64,000 nucleotides of DNA from positions 1,342,744 through 1,406,743 of the forward strand of contig CAJNOP010000045.1 in NCBI GenBank assembly GCA_905250075.1, in the 5' to 3' direction. The position numbers and the translations under genes were made by a program. Origin of the DNA: Rotaria sp. Silwood1 (taxonomy: Eukaryota; Rotifera; Eurotatoria; Philodinida; Philodinidae). Every line of letters begins with the position of its first letter. Within the stretch, counting starts at the first letter, position 1. This document shows, piece by piece, positions 34,915 through 48,947 of the stretch. The notes beneath the pieces are model-generated. The model worked only from the letters and a program-made list of their open reading frames with translations, did no database searches and was not told the DNA's origin.

Positions 34915-35327
34915 GTTTATTAGTTCTTGTTTTTCTTTTTGATCATTTCATGAAAAACGTATTCAATTTAAATCAAATTTCATTGATGAAGTTCAATTTA
35001 TTATTTGATTTTTGACAAAATTTTTTTGTATGAATTCATCCTATGGCAAAAAATAGTCTAATAATGTATTATATATGATATAGTGTATGTAGAATATTAA
35101 AGTTAGAATGAATAACAACCTAAATATCCAGAAATTTATTAGAATAAAAATTCAATATTAATGAAAGTATGAAATATTAATAGATATGAGTAGTTTAAAA
35201 TTGTTACATATTTTTCAATTTTAATGATTAACAACAAAACGAAAAAAAATGTTCAAAACAAATAGACTAAGTTTGCATAGATGTTAAAATAATATCTATA
35301 TAAGATTGCAAATGAATTTATTGATTA
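34915..35327. other. Intergenic, nothing recognised
   Basis: AT-rich spacer between the 5' end of the small membrane protein gene and the 3' end of GLYCTK, both on the minus strand. No feature seen. Confidence 0.4.
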
Positions 35328-38300
35328 TTATTCTTTGTTATCAACAAGTACTATAATAATATCCATTACATTTGTACTAGTATGTCCACTTTTGAGAAGA
35401 TTAGCACCATCATTTGTTTCACTAAAGTATGTATATGTATCATGTTTATCAAGTGATATATGAGCTCGTTTGATGTCGTCCTCATTGGTAATCATACCAT
35501 TATATGCAAAAGCACCAGCTGCATCAGTTGGTCCATCAATTCCATCTGAACCGGCTGCTAATAATATTATAGATGTATCTTCATTATTATTGTCAATAGT
35601 TAATGCTGCTGATAATGCAAGTTCTTGACATCGACCACCTTTTCCAACATCATTTTTCATTATGACTGTTGTTTCACCACCTAATAAAAGACAATAATGT
35701 TTGTATTCTTTGGTCAATTTTTGAAAAGCATCAAATGTTGATTGATCAGAAAATAAACAAGCAATATTATCATTATAAATTAACTGAGATGATTTTGTTG
35801 TGACAAGTTCAATAATACGACGGCCAACTTCGCGTGCTTCACCTTGTAAAGAGGTTGTTGCAATAAAAGGAACGTAGGCGAGTGACTGATGACATAAATG
35901 AGCAGCTGCTTCTAATGCAATACGATTGCTACCGACAATAATATTATGAATTTGTTTAATTGAAGATCTTCAACGATAAAAATAGATAATGATTTTCTTT
36001 GATGATTATGTGGGCGTTTGACAACTCTTAGTTCAAGAAAAGTAATGAGAATTGAAATAAAAAGAAAACTACTTATCAGCTCTTCTCATATGAACTAAGT
36101 TTAGTAATTAGTTCTTTTCATGTGAGATGGTTTAGTCAACTGCTAAATTTTATTTTAGCACACAGTTAAATAAGAAATTCAAGAACATCAGTTTTAGTTC
36201 TGATAAAAAGAATTCGATGCGATCGAAAACAGTTCAATTATTTGATTGGAAACTATCACATATCAATTAGTATGTAGACAAAATAAACTCACATATTTTG
36301 ATCATTGTTAGTATTTTCATTTTCTTTTAAATGTTGAAGAAATCGAGTAGGAATATGATTGATAAGATCATATTTATTGAAAATATCAAGTGCTGGTCGA
36401 TTCTTATTGCCACTATAGAATGTTGGACCAGATGCAATGAATTCAAGTGGATCTCCAATAACATCCGAAAGAATTAATCCAATAATCTTTTTCGAAAAAT
36501 AAAGATGTAAATAGAAACAATGCAACATTAACAAAAAAATCAAAATAAACAATAGCATTTACTAACAGTTGTTGCTTTAGATATTCGAACAAGTCCACCA
36601 TTTTTAAGTTGACTCATAGCTTGTCGAACTGTATTAAGTTCTTGAATATTTGCTCCTTTACTTTGTAGTAATTTTATTAGTTGAATTTCTTCTTCTAGTG
36701 AAAGAGCATCAATAGGTAACGGTAGTAATGCTGAACCACCACCTAAATTAATCATTTGTTAAAATTTAACGAGCATGTTAAATTTAAAAACAAAAGTAAT
36801 CGGTCTGTCCACGTAACAGTACACCCTAGTGGGCGAAGTTGACCTACTCAATTAATTGAAACCAATATGACCATCGTGTAGAGCGATGTTGATAACATAT
36901 CGAAATATATTTTTTATTTACATAGTTACGACATTTCTTAGAAAAAACTGTGCTACGAAGATGTGTCTTAGAAGCGATAAAAGTCAATGTTTATTATAAA
37001 ATCTTATTTGAGGATTTTTTATATAAACAAATATATCTTGTTTAAAACCTCTCTCACACCAACTAACAATGCTTTCGATATTCTACTTAATTATAGCAAC
37101 AGGACTATGTTTCGTCATTTCCTCAGAAAATTATTTACATTTGTAAAGGTAATACACTGGTGAAGATGATTCCGTCACGAAAATTCGTTTTAATTAATTT
37201 TTAGTCAGGAGCACTAGGTTTTACATTCTAAAAAGCAATACTCTAAATACAGTTTTTTGCGCTCTATCCAACCAATGGATTACTTATTTTTATGAACATT
37301 CCAGCTGGTCATGAGGATCGTGACGGAATCACCCTCAAACGATTAGGTTTTCTTCACAAAACTTGGAAACATTAACTTTCTCTGAAGTTGTGGCCCTAAT
37401 GAGATGTTAACATGTATAAAACAGATCGTAAAGCTCGATTAGCTAATTTTGGAGTCATTTTATGATAGTTTCTAGTTAATTTTATCACATGGGTTGGAGA
37501 AGCCATTTAGGAGGCATTTCGTGTAAGCCACGACCAATTTCAGCAGAACCATTCTCAATCGATATCATCATCCTGGCTGATATTTTTACAGTAGGTAGAC
37601 ATAGTAAAGTTAGGAAGAAATTAACATTTTCATCTCAAACGAGTGAATCATTATGGAGACAAGAGATGTTACAAGTATAGGTATTTAGACACACTGGTAG
37701 TATCTTCCAAGCAATACTTTTCAGTTAAATTTGATTTTCTAAAGAACAACAGGAGTTATAACAAAGATTTTTTTACCATACATACTATCGTCCATGGAAT
37801 ATGATGCCCATAGTTCTGACTCAAAACTGATTTGCCATTGAGGAATATTCTCTTCTAAAAACGTATGAAAAATTAGGTAAATCGAATATCATCCAGTAAG
37901 ATTTGAAAAAGTACATCTTCTGTCATAATATGTCCAAACGAGTTGAAATTTGGGCTTTAGAGGTTTCTTGATATAGGCTCTCATCTAAATCACATAAATC
38001 GAACACTTGAGAATAAGTCATCAATTGGTATTGTTAGAATCATATGGTAAATTTGACCTTTTTAGCCTTGTTCAAAAAGTTTCGTGTACCAAAGTGGACA
38101 TGACATCTACAAATGGCATATGGCATCAGCCAAAAAATATTAATCGATACGACACTTTCAATCCCATAAAAAGATAGAATATGGTCGACAGCATCTATGG
38201 CAAAAAAGATCTCTGTTATAACTCTTGTTGTACTTTAGAAAATCAAATTTAACTGAAAAGTATTGCTCTGGAAGATACTACAAATGTGTCTAAATACCTA

Positions 38301-40652
38301 TACTTGTAACGTCTATATCTCCATAATGACTCAGTCGTTTGAGATGAAATTTTTAGTTTCTTCCTAACTTTACTAGGTGTATCTACTGTGAAAATATCAG
38401 CCGGATTGATGAGATCAATTGAGTAAGGTTCTGTTGGAATTGATCGTGACTGGTGTGCATTACCTCTTAAATGTCAATGTTTAATATATCACTGACGCTT
38501 TCGAAAAGAATTTTTGCTTTATCACATAAATGGCCTAAAATGTTTTTTTTCGTTGCTTTTTCATGCACGACATCGGATTGTTTATTCTGTGGGATTATCT
38601 TTATATTTTTGAAGAAAATTAAAGTTGAAAAACATCCTCATTTCTCAAATGTGATTCCGTCACGAAAATGTGATTCCGTCACGACTCCTTTTCTGTCTAC
38701 AAAATTAAGCCTTGTGTATTTTTCAAATTTTCTTTTTTTGTATATGTAACTCATCATCAGAGCTATAACTTTTCTAAAGAAACTTTTTTCATTACATTTA
38801 TAGTTGAGCTAAGTTTGTTAATTCTTTGCACAACACTCAAAATTCAAGTCCATTTTTGGTGATTCCGTCGCGGCCTATATTTCAACCATAAAATAGATAC
38901 CGAAACTTGAAATCTAATGAGCCTTTCAGTATGTGTAGAGGAAATCGATTTACATAACCTGTGAATATTTCAGCCTTATCCAACTTCATTTCATTGAAAT
39001 ATTGAAAAAGCAAAGTGAAAAAACGTGATTCTGTCACGCTTGGACAGGTCGAAATTTTAGTTTTTCATTCAAGATTCTATATATATATATATATTTATTT
39101 ATTTTGATGATGGACTGACGTCATCTGAAGGGCATGTCACGATCTATTTGAAAAGGATCGAATATTTTCTAAATCACGCAGCACATCTCGAATTGTCTTA
39201 TACACACGCACTTATATCTTCAATAATGAACTACAAAAAAAAAGAAAATGAGAAACTCAAATACGATTAAAAATTATATCATGCAATATAATTTGTTCAA
39301 ATCTTCATTAATGTCGTTCATATTTTTCGTGCTAACTATTATCATAAAAAGAAACAAGAAAAAAGAGACAAAGAGAGAGAGAGAGAGAGAGAGAGAGAAG
39401 AAAAAAGAAAGAAATAAAATCTTACAGTTATTATATCTATATAAAACAAACGATAGAATCAAGACATAGAAGCATATATTATTTCAACCAGATCATTTAT
39501 CCTCATCACTAAACTATTTCATTTTATTTAACACATCATGGTCTCTTTCATGCAACTCGTCTGCGTTACTGGTAAAAACTTACTAATAGTCTATCAATAT
39601 GAATTCTTTTTTTTTGTTTTATTCTTTGTATTTTATTGAAGGTTTGCTACTTGTATGCTATGTTATCTATACTCAACAAGCAGCTATATCATCACCATTA
39701 TTGGAAGAACAAGACAATTTCCTGAAACGTCGTATTGATTCTCATGCGCGTACATCTATTCCTCTTTTTCGAGGATCAAATTTAGGTATTTTTGTACGCA
39801 AACGTCCTCATTCACTATTGCCTGAACATTCAGCAGTTCGACGAAGAGATATTCAATCATCATCAAGTAATGAAGACAATATTTTGGCTGAATTATTATA
39901 CAACCACGAACCATTACAACGACGTTTTGATGACTATTCAGAAAATCCAGGTCCCATGTTCGGTTGATAAAAAACTTTCTTGTACAAGAAAATACAGAAT
40001 AAAATAAATAATAACAATAACAATAATAAATCAGTTGCTTTTGTTCTTTTTTTTTGTCTACAATATATCACCTGAAATGAGTACTAAGAAAATATCATCA
40101 GCACACATTGTATTTGAAATCATTGTTTGAATATGTTGAGCAGTATTCATTGCTGCTTGATCGGGTAAATTATGTTCAGCACCTTCATAAATATCAAATG
40201 AACAATTCCATGATGAATAAATGCCATTTCTAAAAGAATTCAATTTCGATCAACATGTACATATACATACATATATATGTATAAATCTTTCCTTTTTGCT
40301 TGTTCAATACTACCAACAGGAACACTTGCAATACCTTTGATAATATGCTCATGAAAAAGTTCATCTACAGCTCGACACATACCTTATTAAATATAAAAGA
40401 TATATATTATTTTTGATTAATAATATATCTAAATATTTTTCTACCTATAGCTGCTTTTCCAAATGCCGCAATATAAAGATTATGATCAAGTATGATATGA
40501 TTATTTCCAATATGTAATTCTGTTATTCCATTATTTGAATGATTATTAAAAACAAGATGATGTTTAACACATGTATATGGATCAACAGCATCAATAGCCG
40601 TTCGAAATAATTTCAATACATCCGATTTCATTTTTATCATTTTTTCAATCAT
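35328..40652 (-). CDS. GLYCTK: Glycerate kinase (class II, GLYCTK)
   Basis: Phosphorylates D-glycerate with ATP, feeding serine and fructose breakdown products into glycolysis. Exons in order: about 40652-40445 (SDVLKLFRTAIDAVDPYTCV, LYIAAFGKAAIG), 40385-40290 (VDELFHEHIIKGIASVPVGS), 40245-40070 (NGIYSSWNC, YEGAEHNLPDQAAM, DDIFLVLISG), 36745-36565 (GGGSALLPLPIDALSLEE), 36490-36296 (LSDVIGDPLEFIASGPTFYS), and 35967-35328 (KHYCLLLGGETTVIM, GKGGRCQELALSAAL, AAGSDGIDGPTDAAGAF). These match the glycerate kinase N-terminal domain and the MOFRL C-terminal domain. The GGGSA glycine loop and GSDGIDGPTDAAGA are typical. Start is probably one of three Met codons at 40652-40631. One intron (about 36750-40070) is 3.3 kb and hosts another gene and repeats. 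Confidence 0.92.
37526..38451. repeat. Foldback repeat with ~270-bp arms
   Basis: Positions 37526-37795 match the reverse complement of 38181-38451 at roughly 85-90%, with shared blocks such as TAAAGTTAGGAAGAAA and TTCAGTTAAATTTGATTTTC. The spacer is about 385 bp. Motif copies of (G/A)TGATTCCGTCACGA stand outside the arms at 37168, 37318 (inverted), 38651, 38670, 38859 and 39025. Together these look like one foldback-type element of about 1.9 kb, but outer ends and a target duplication are not evident. Confidence 0.65.
39371..39398. repeat. (AG)n microsatellite
   Basis: About 14 AG units in the large GLYCTK intron. Confidence 0.85.
39599..39967 (+). CDS. Putative neuropeptide precursor nested in GLYCTK intron
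   Basis: A 122-residue frame with a hydrophobic N-terminal signal (residues 1-25), no other membrane segment, and basic cleavage sites at KRR (43-45), RKR (67-69), RRR (81-83) and RR (108-109). Predicted products are IDSHARTSIPLFRGS.., PHSLLPEHSAV, a 24-residue acidic spacer and FDDYSENPGPMFG. The last ends in Gly right before the stop, so it could be amidated to FDDYSENPGPMF-amide. The RR-FDDY start recalls arthropod sulfakinins (FDDYGHMRF-amide), members of the CCK family, but the C-terminus differs. AATAAA follows within about 35 bp of the stop. The gene lies on the opposite strand inside the 3.3-kb intron of GLYCTK. The precursor call is an inference from architecture; an upstream noncoding exon is possible. 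Confidence 0.6.
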   Translation: MNSFFLFYSLYFIEGLLLVCYVIYTQQAAISSPLLEEQDNFLKRRIDSHARTSIPLFRGSNLGIFVRKRPHSLLPEHSAVRRRDIQSSSSNEDNILAELLYNHEPLQRRFDDYSENPGPMFG

Positions 40653-40807
40653 CTTTTCTTTCTTTTTTTTTTTTTTGTTCTTTAAATTTCTGAAATACAT
40701 GTATATATTTACACTCATTGTAAAAACATTATATAGAGGATATAGGAATAAATAATATTAAAATATGATCGCATAAAAAGAAAAAGAAAAGAAAAATAAA
40801 AGACGAT

Positions 40808-42628
40808 TCACAGTCGATTTGCATTTGCTAGTACATCAGGTTTAATAAAAGCATTAGCCGGAAAATTTGGTGTTTGTGCTTGTACTTCACGTAATGCTTG
40901 TTCATTCCATTGAAATGAAAGTACAGCAGCTGGTACAAGACCACATTGATTAAATGTTATTGATTGTTCATCTTGACTTGAATAAACTCGTCGATCAACA
41001 TTTAATATTAATGTAAATGGTAACCAATTATGTACAAGAATATGTGAACGTAAATAATCAAATAAAGATGAAAGTTTATCATTTGATTGAAATATAACTT
41101 GTATTATAATTTCATTAGGCATTCGTATACGTATAACTGTATATTTATATTGTACATATGGATCAGGTTTTTCATCACGTTCACGCATTGCCTTTGTTCT
41201 TAACATTTCTTCTTTTTCAATCAAATCTTTTTGTCGTTGTTTTTCACGTAATATATCTCCAACAGTTGTTTGATATAATAATGAATCTTGTGGTAATTGT
41301 TCTACAGGTGGTACTGATGAACGTTCTTTAGTTGGTTGAAAAATTTTTAAATTTCTATCAAGTTGTATTTGTATTGGTTCACCATTCATAAGTGTATCTC
41401 GTGCTAATTGTAATGGCTCAATAGAACGTTCTTGATAAATAATTGATTCTTTATCATCAGATAATATAAAACCACTAGATTGAAGTAATTCAAAAGCATA
41501 TTTTAATGGTGCAACTTTCTAAGAAAACCAAATGAAAAAAAAAACATAATCAAATTAGAATATTTGGAGAAAAAAAAAGAAAAGAAATTATGAATATAAT
41601 TTTACCTCAAGATAAACTTTATTTTGTAATCGAATTCGACGATATTTTTCTTCATCGGGATTAGCAATAATATTATCGAAATATTTACATATAATTTCTT
41701 TACTAGCATTTACTTTATCTTGATCTTTTTGATTACATGTTAAAAATAGAAGTGTAGCAGCAACAACAGGTTCAGAATCAAGTTGTAATCGAAGTGTATT
41801 TTCTATTTGTTGCTGTAAATCATTGTATGGTAAACAAACATCATCACCAAATACATCAGGACATTTAAAAAGAAATTTTGAAAGATCAACTACTGGAGAA
41901 CTTTCGACACTAATCTTAAATAAAATCAAAGAATTTATATATAAGAAAAAGAATATTCAATTTGAATATACTTGTCGATTGCCAAAATAATGTTCTTTTA
42001 AATCAAGTGCACGTTGAAATTCATTTTCAAGTGCTTTTTCTTGTTCAAGTTCACGTTGAGCTTGACGACGAATAGTATCAGCAGTACGACTACCTAAAAA
42101 AAAAATGTTTTGTTTAATTGTCTTGTCGAATTCAATACAATGTTGAAAACATTAAAATGGATGATGCAAAAATAATTAGTCAATTATAATCTCATCTGTT
42201 CAGATTTAATTTTTGTGTCTCTAAAAATTTTATTAATAATTCCTAAATCAGAAGTCTTAGAAAATTTTTCAACTCATATATTCGTAAATAATACAAAATT
42301 GTCAGTCTAATCTACTCGTTTTGGAATTTTCTGTAGACTTTTTAAAATTTACCAAAAATAATTTTATTTTAAAAATTTCTTTATTCTTACTTGGAGCTGC
42401 TGCTTGTTGCCAAGATAATTGCTGTTGTAAACGTTGTTGTGCTGCTTCAGCTGCAGCTCGAGCTGCTGCTCCTCCATCAGAACTTTGTCTTGTAGATGTT
42501 TGAGGACGTGATTGTGATTCTACATATCGAGGATTTGGTGTTGGTTCATTTAATTTATGTCCTTCGCCAGCTTTAGCAAATTTTACTTCACTTTTTATTT
42601 TCGAAAAAAATTTCTTAATATTAGACAT
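40808..42628 (-). CDS. UBXN6: UBX domain protein 6 (p97/VCP cofactor)
   Basis: UBXN6 (UBXD1) binds the AAA ATPase p97/VCP and takes part in endolysosomal sorting, mitophagy and ER-associated degradation. The four exons are about 42628-42392, 42093-41970, 41917-41607 and 41520-40808. The N-terminus MSNIKKFFSKIKSEVKFAKA matches the human start (MKKFFQEFKADIKFKSAG). A basic-alanine stretch (AAARAAAEAAQQRLQQ) fits the VIM-type p97-binding helix. A PUB domain follows (SEPVVAATLLFLTCNQKDQD, EEKYRRIRLQNKVYLE), then a UBX domain at the C-terminus (YKYTVIRIRMPNEIIIQ, WLPFTLILN, FNQCGLVPAAVLSFQW). As in human UBXD1, the UBX domain lacks the FPR loop, so p97 contact probably relies on PUB and VIM. It ends about 150 bp downstream of the GLYCTK start, same strand. 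Confidence 0.94.
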
Positions 42629-43066
42629 ATCTAGAAGAGAAAAAAAATAAAATAAAATTTGTTCTGGAAATATAATTTTCATTGCTTAATCTTGCTCATC
42701 ATTTTGTTTTTATTGAGAAGAATGAATGAATGAATGAATGAATATAATTTCTAAAACAAGTAACCAAAAAAACAAAATGTACGATAGATAGGTAATCGAA
42801 TATAAAGATTGATGATGCATACCATTCTAGAGTATACAATATAGCATTAAACTCGAAGAGAATAATATATCATCACCGATGTAGTTGAATGAGTGACTGA
42901 CTGGCTGATCATGTGACATTTATGTACAAAAACAACATACACACACATCGATAGAGACACAAATACACAAAACAGAATAGATTTCATATATGAAAAAGAA
43001 AGAAGGGTACGTTATATTTAAAGATATATGTATACATATAATATATATATATATATATAGTTTTCT
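42629..43066. other. Intergenic spacer with microsatellites
   Basis: Between the start of UBXN6 and the end of YY1. It contains a (GAAT)n run at about 42719-42742 and an (AT)n run at about 43037-43059. No gene seen. Confidence 0.6.
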
Positions 43067-45043
<1,977 letters not shown>

Positions 45044-45071
45044 TAGAATAAAATAAAATTCAATACATTAT

Positions 45072-45711
45072 TTAATCAAGTTTTTTTGAAGAAGCAACGG
45101 CGCTGGTACTAATAGAATTTGTATTTAATGTTTTCAATAAACTATGTGATCGTGATCGACCGTGAAATTCAAAATTTGAAGCTAGAAAAGAAAAGAAAAA
45201 ATTCAATTTTTTATATATCGGGGCAAATTTTTAAAATGATCATTTAACGATTATTTCAAAATGGTATCCGAATATTTTTATCTTACGAGAATTACGACTC
45301 TGCATGATTCACAGTCAAAATCATGCAGAAACACGTTCTCGAACACAAGAACAATCATTTTCATGCTTCTAAGACTATTCAATTATATTTTTTCTTACAT
45401 TTTTTATACAATTGTTGAATAATACTACAATTATAACGATGCCAAGCAAGAAGAATTGTAATAAAAATTAATATTAACCAAATAATTAAATAACAAGTAA
45501 GACGAAATTCAAAATCGAACTCTATTTTGATAGATATATTTTCTTTTTTTTTTTTTTTTGGTTTAATCTACAATAAATATTGGAATAATAAAAACAAATG
45601 TATTTTTTTTTTCTTTCTTCAAGTTTGACGTGTATCTATTTCGAAAAGACAAATACAATTAACATACACAACAAGAAATAAACAAATGATAAACACACAT
45701 ATACAGATCAT
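45072..45711 (-). CDS. Small single-pass membrane protein, low certainty
   Basis: Two exons are well supported. One (about 45409-45575) encodes a poly-Lys start, KIEFDFEFRLTCYLIIWLIL, then IFITILLAWHRYNCSIIQQL. The last (45072-45183) encodes SSNFEFHGRSRSHSLLKTLN and ends SSKKLD. The donor (AAATGTAAG) and acceptor (TTTTCTAG) keep phase. There is one transmembrane helix with a basic, Ser-rich tail. The start is unclear: a possible first exon at about 45660-45711 encodes a hydrophobic leader (MICICVFIICLFLVVY), but its donor is weak. It sits between YY1 and LUC7L on the same strand, only 29 bp from the YY1 start. No family recognised. Confidence 0.42.
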
Positions 45712-45777
45712 AGTGTATTTTTTATTTGATTTATTTAATGAAGTTCTTTCATCTGTATCTATATATATATATTGTTT

Positions 45778-48700
45778 TTATTGTTCACGATTAATATTAT
45801 CTTCTGTCATACTTCTTTGAATATTTTCAAGAATACGTGTTGTTTCTTCATCATCATCAACATGATTAGTTGATACATTATCATCAGGTTTATTTTTACG
45901 TTGAGAATCATTGCTTTCATTATATTTTGAATTTGATGATGAGTGTACAGGTGATTTTGAATGATGTTGATGACGATGATGACGTTTAGATGATGATGTT
46001 CCAGAATGTGATCGTGAACGACGATGACGACGTGATGAACCAGAACTAAATATAATAAAAATGTTTAATTTATTCTAAGTATCAGAGATAGAATCGAACA
46101 GAAATTTACTAGTTCGATCTGTATTAAGAGTATCAAGTTTTCATAGAATGACTTATCAGAAAATTTTCAAATCTTGATGAGTAAAGCAAAAGATATCATA
46201 GATACAAACTTTCGAAATGCTTCCTTCTACAAGATACAAATGTTCGATCGAGTTAATCACATTTCTAACAGATGCTGAACTCTATTTCGGATGGATCTGT
46301 TTTTTTTTTAAATTTCTGATGCTCTCGTTCTTTGAATAGAATAACTAAAATGTTGGACAAGTCATTAAAAAAAACATTTTTTATTTTACTATAATAAATC
46401 ATGTAGAAATCATCAAAAAATTACCAGTTCTATAGTTTTTTAAATAGAAAAAAAAGTATTCACATCAAATACACTCTTGTATATGTAAAAAAAACAAAAT
46501 TTACAGCTGGATATCTCTTACCATGTTGAAGAGACAAGAGTGAAATAGTATTTTTCTTTCAAAAAACCTTGAATAGACTTTCAACAACGTTTTCTTCTTG
46601 TTTATATCTACCAGATGTTTCTAGTTAAAGAATAACCAGCATATCGATTGAAAGTTGTTGATAGATGCGCACATATGACTGATAAACAAATGCAAAAAAA
46701 AAGGAGCAGTACTCTTTTCGAATCATTCATATCTTAAATAAACATGATCAGGTATATCGAAAAATGTCTTATACACTAGAAAAAAACACAAATGTCGATA
46801 AGTTTTGATTTTCATTTTCAAATAAATTGGGGATATCCTTGAATAATCTTTTTGTTTTTATCAATGTCATCAATCTACACATTTAAGGTCATGATTTTCT
46901 ATCGAAGAATGATTTCAAATTTTATTGTTTTTAAAAATTTAACATTACCGTGAACGAGAACGTTTACTATGTCGTCGACCATGAGAACGTGAACGTGAAC
47001 GATGACTACGTGAATATTTTGATGAACGACGATCAGATCTAAGAAATAGAAAAATAAAAACAAATTTAATATTAAAATTTTATTAATTATTATATATGTA
47101 TATTTTTACTTTGAACGTGATCGTCGTCGATCTTTATCTTTGTTAGAAGTTTTTTTTGATCGACTATTACTACGATGTGATGAACGATAATTATTTCTAT
47201 CTCTATCATCATTTCGACGATTATTTCGTGATGATGGTGATGGTGAACTAAAAGATAAAAGAATTTTTTTATCTTTTTTTTGTTTATAAAAATCTATGAA
47301 CATATTGTATTTACTTTCGACGATTTTGTCTTTCAAGATCACGTTTTTCATTTAAATCATTGACACGTTTTTTTAAATCCGCTAATTTTTCACGTATTTG
47401 TATAAAACCCAAATGTAATTTTCCACCAAAATGATCAGCCAAACGACGATCATTATCATGTATACCTAAATAAGCTGAACATACTTCACATACACGTAAT
47501 TTTTGTTGTTGATATGTTGATGCTGGCATTGTTGAACGAAATTCTTGTTCAGCTTCTAATTTAGCTTTTCTTAATGCTTCAACTTCTTCTAATAATTTCA
47601 TTGATTCATCAACTAAACCTTGTGCACCTAATTCTTCAGCTTTAGCTAATTTTGTACCAATTTGTTCACCAAGTTCATGAATAGTATTCATCTAAAAATT
47701 GATTTTAAATTATTTTTTTTTTAAAATATTTTATATCATAAATTAAATTAAATAACATACTTTTCGTGCAGCTTCTTCACCTAATTCTTCTTGTGTTTCA
47801 TGAAGTTTTCGTTTAGCATGTTCAGTTTTTCGATCACATTCAGCAACAAATTTATTCAACATATCTAATGCCTAATTATGAAAAGAATAGCAAATATCAT
47901 ATATATATATTTTTCAATTTGATTCTATATTTTATACATACATCCATTTCATAATATAAATCACGTGTAGCTGCTGCTCGTTCATAATCTGCACGTAAAG
48001 CATATTCATGAATTTTTGTACATTCACCCAAATCAACACGCTATCAAAACAAAAAAATAAATAAATTTTTTTTGTTTTTGTTTTTTTATTTGAATAAATA
48101 ATCTTACCGTTCCAGATAGAATTTCATGTGGACAACAATTTAATAAAAATGGTCGACAAACTCGACGATCTTCAAACGACATACTTGATTTAGTTGAACC
48201 TGTAATATGTTTTTTCATATGAGAATAACAATGATATGAACATATATATATATATATTTTTAAATATCTAGATATCTCATAAAATAAACGCAGGAATACT
48301 TACCTGATTCTCCTCGAATACGTACCCTCTATGCTATGAAGAAAGTTTTCTTTCTTTTTTTAATCGAAACCATAAGATAATACAAAAAAAAAATATATAA
48401 AACCAATAAAAATGAAGATATCAAATTAAGATATCAATTCAATGTTATAGATTATATATTTTACTCACACAGAGGAGCCACTTCTCGATTTATTATTTAT
48501 ATATATACTCACGATATTTATTTTGTAGTAGCTGCTGCTCGCAGAGCTTATTAAACCCAACATAGACATATTCATCATGACATTAGCTAAAAACACAGCG
48601 TTCAAAACAGAGAATGTGTGACAGATTAAAAATGAGATAGTAGATAAGTCATAGGCAATTTCAAAAAAAACAAAAAAAATTGTATATACATTATACACTC

Positions 48701-48947
48701 TTTTTCTCTTCAATGAAGAGAAAAAGAGCGTTTTTATCATTTAACATAATAAAACTAAGAATAGAATTTTCTTTTTTTTTTCTTTTAAATCGAATTGTTT
48801 CTGATATCGGATGAACAAAACAATAAAATAGTTAATCAAAAAAGACAAGAATTTGATGGTTTTTTTTCCTTAAGTCTAATTAAACATACCATTATCGGTT
48901 CCCATTAATTGATCCAACATTGCTCGAATTTGATCGCGAGCAGTCAT
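45778..48947 (-). CDS. LUC7L: LUC7-like U1 snRNP splicing factor
   Basis: LUC7 proteins associate with U1 snRNP and help choose 5' splice sites. About eight exons. The first (48947-48890) gives MTARDQIRAMLDQLMGTDN. The next ones give RRVCRPFLLNCCPHEILSGT, RVDLGECTKIHEYALRADYE, a coiled-coil segment (DRKTEHAKRKLHETQEELGE) and SMPASTYQQQKLRVCEVCSA with NDRRLADHFGGKLHLGFIQI. The two zinc fingers (CCCH-like near DRRVC..CCPHE..CTKIH and C2H2-like VCEVC..HFGGKLH) are intact. The tail is an RS/RD/RH-rich region (exons at about 47247-47105, 47040-46948 and 46047-45778), ending TRILENIQRSMTEDNINREQ. An 0.9-kb intron (about 46048-46945) splits the RS tail and a 0.7-kb intron follows exon one, both longer than the norm here. 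Confidence 0.95.

Larger units (their letters stand above)
36756..39598. other. Repeat-bearing part of the large GLYCTK intron
   Basis: No exon of GLYCTK was found here. The region carries the foldback repeat at 37526-38451 and six copies of a GTGATTCCGTCACG motif on both sides of it. A short (AG)n run lies at about 39371-39398. The frames at 37489-37680 and 38471-38749 lie in or beside the repeat and show no family. Confidence 0.55.
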
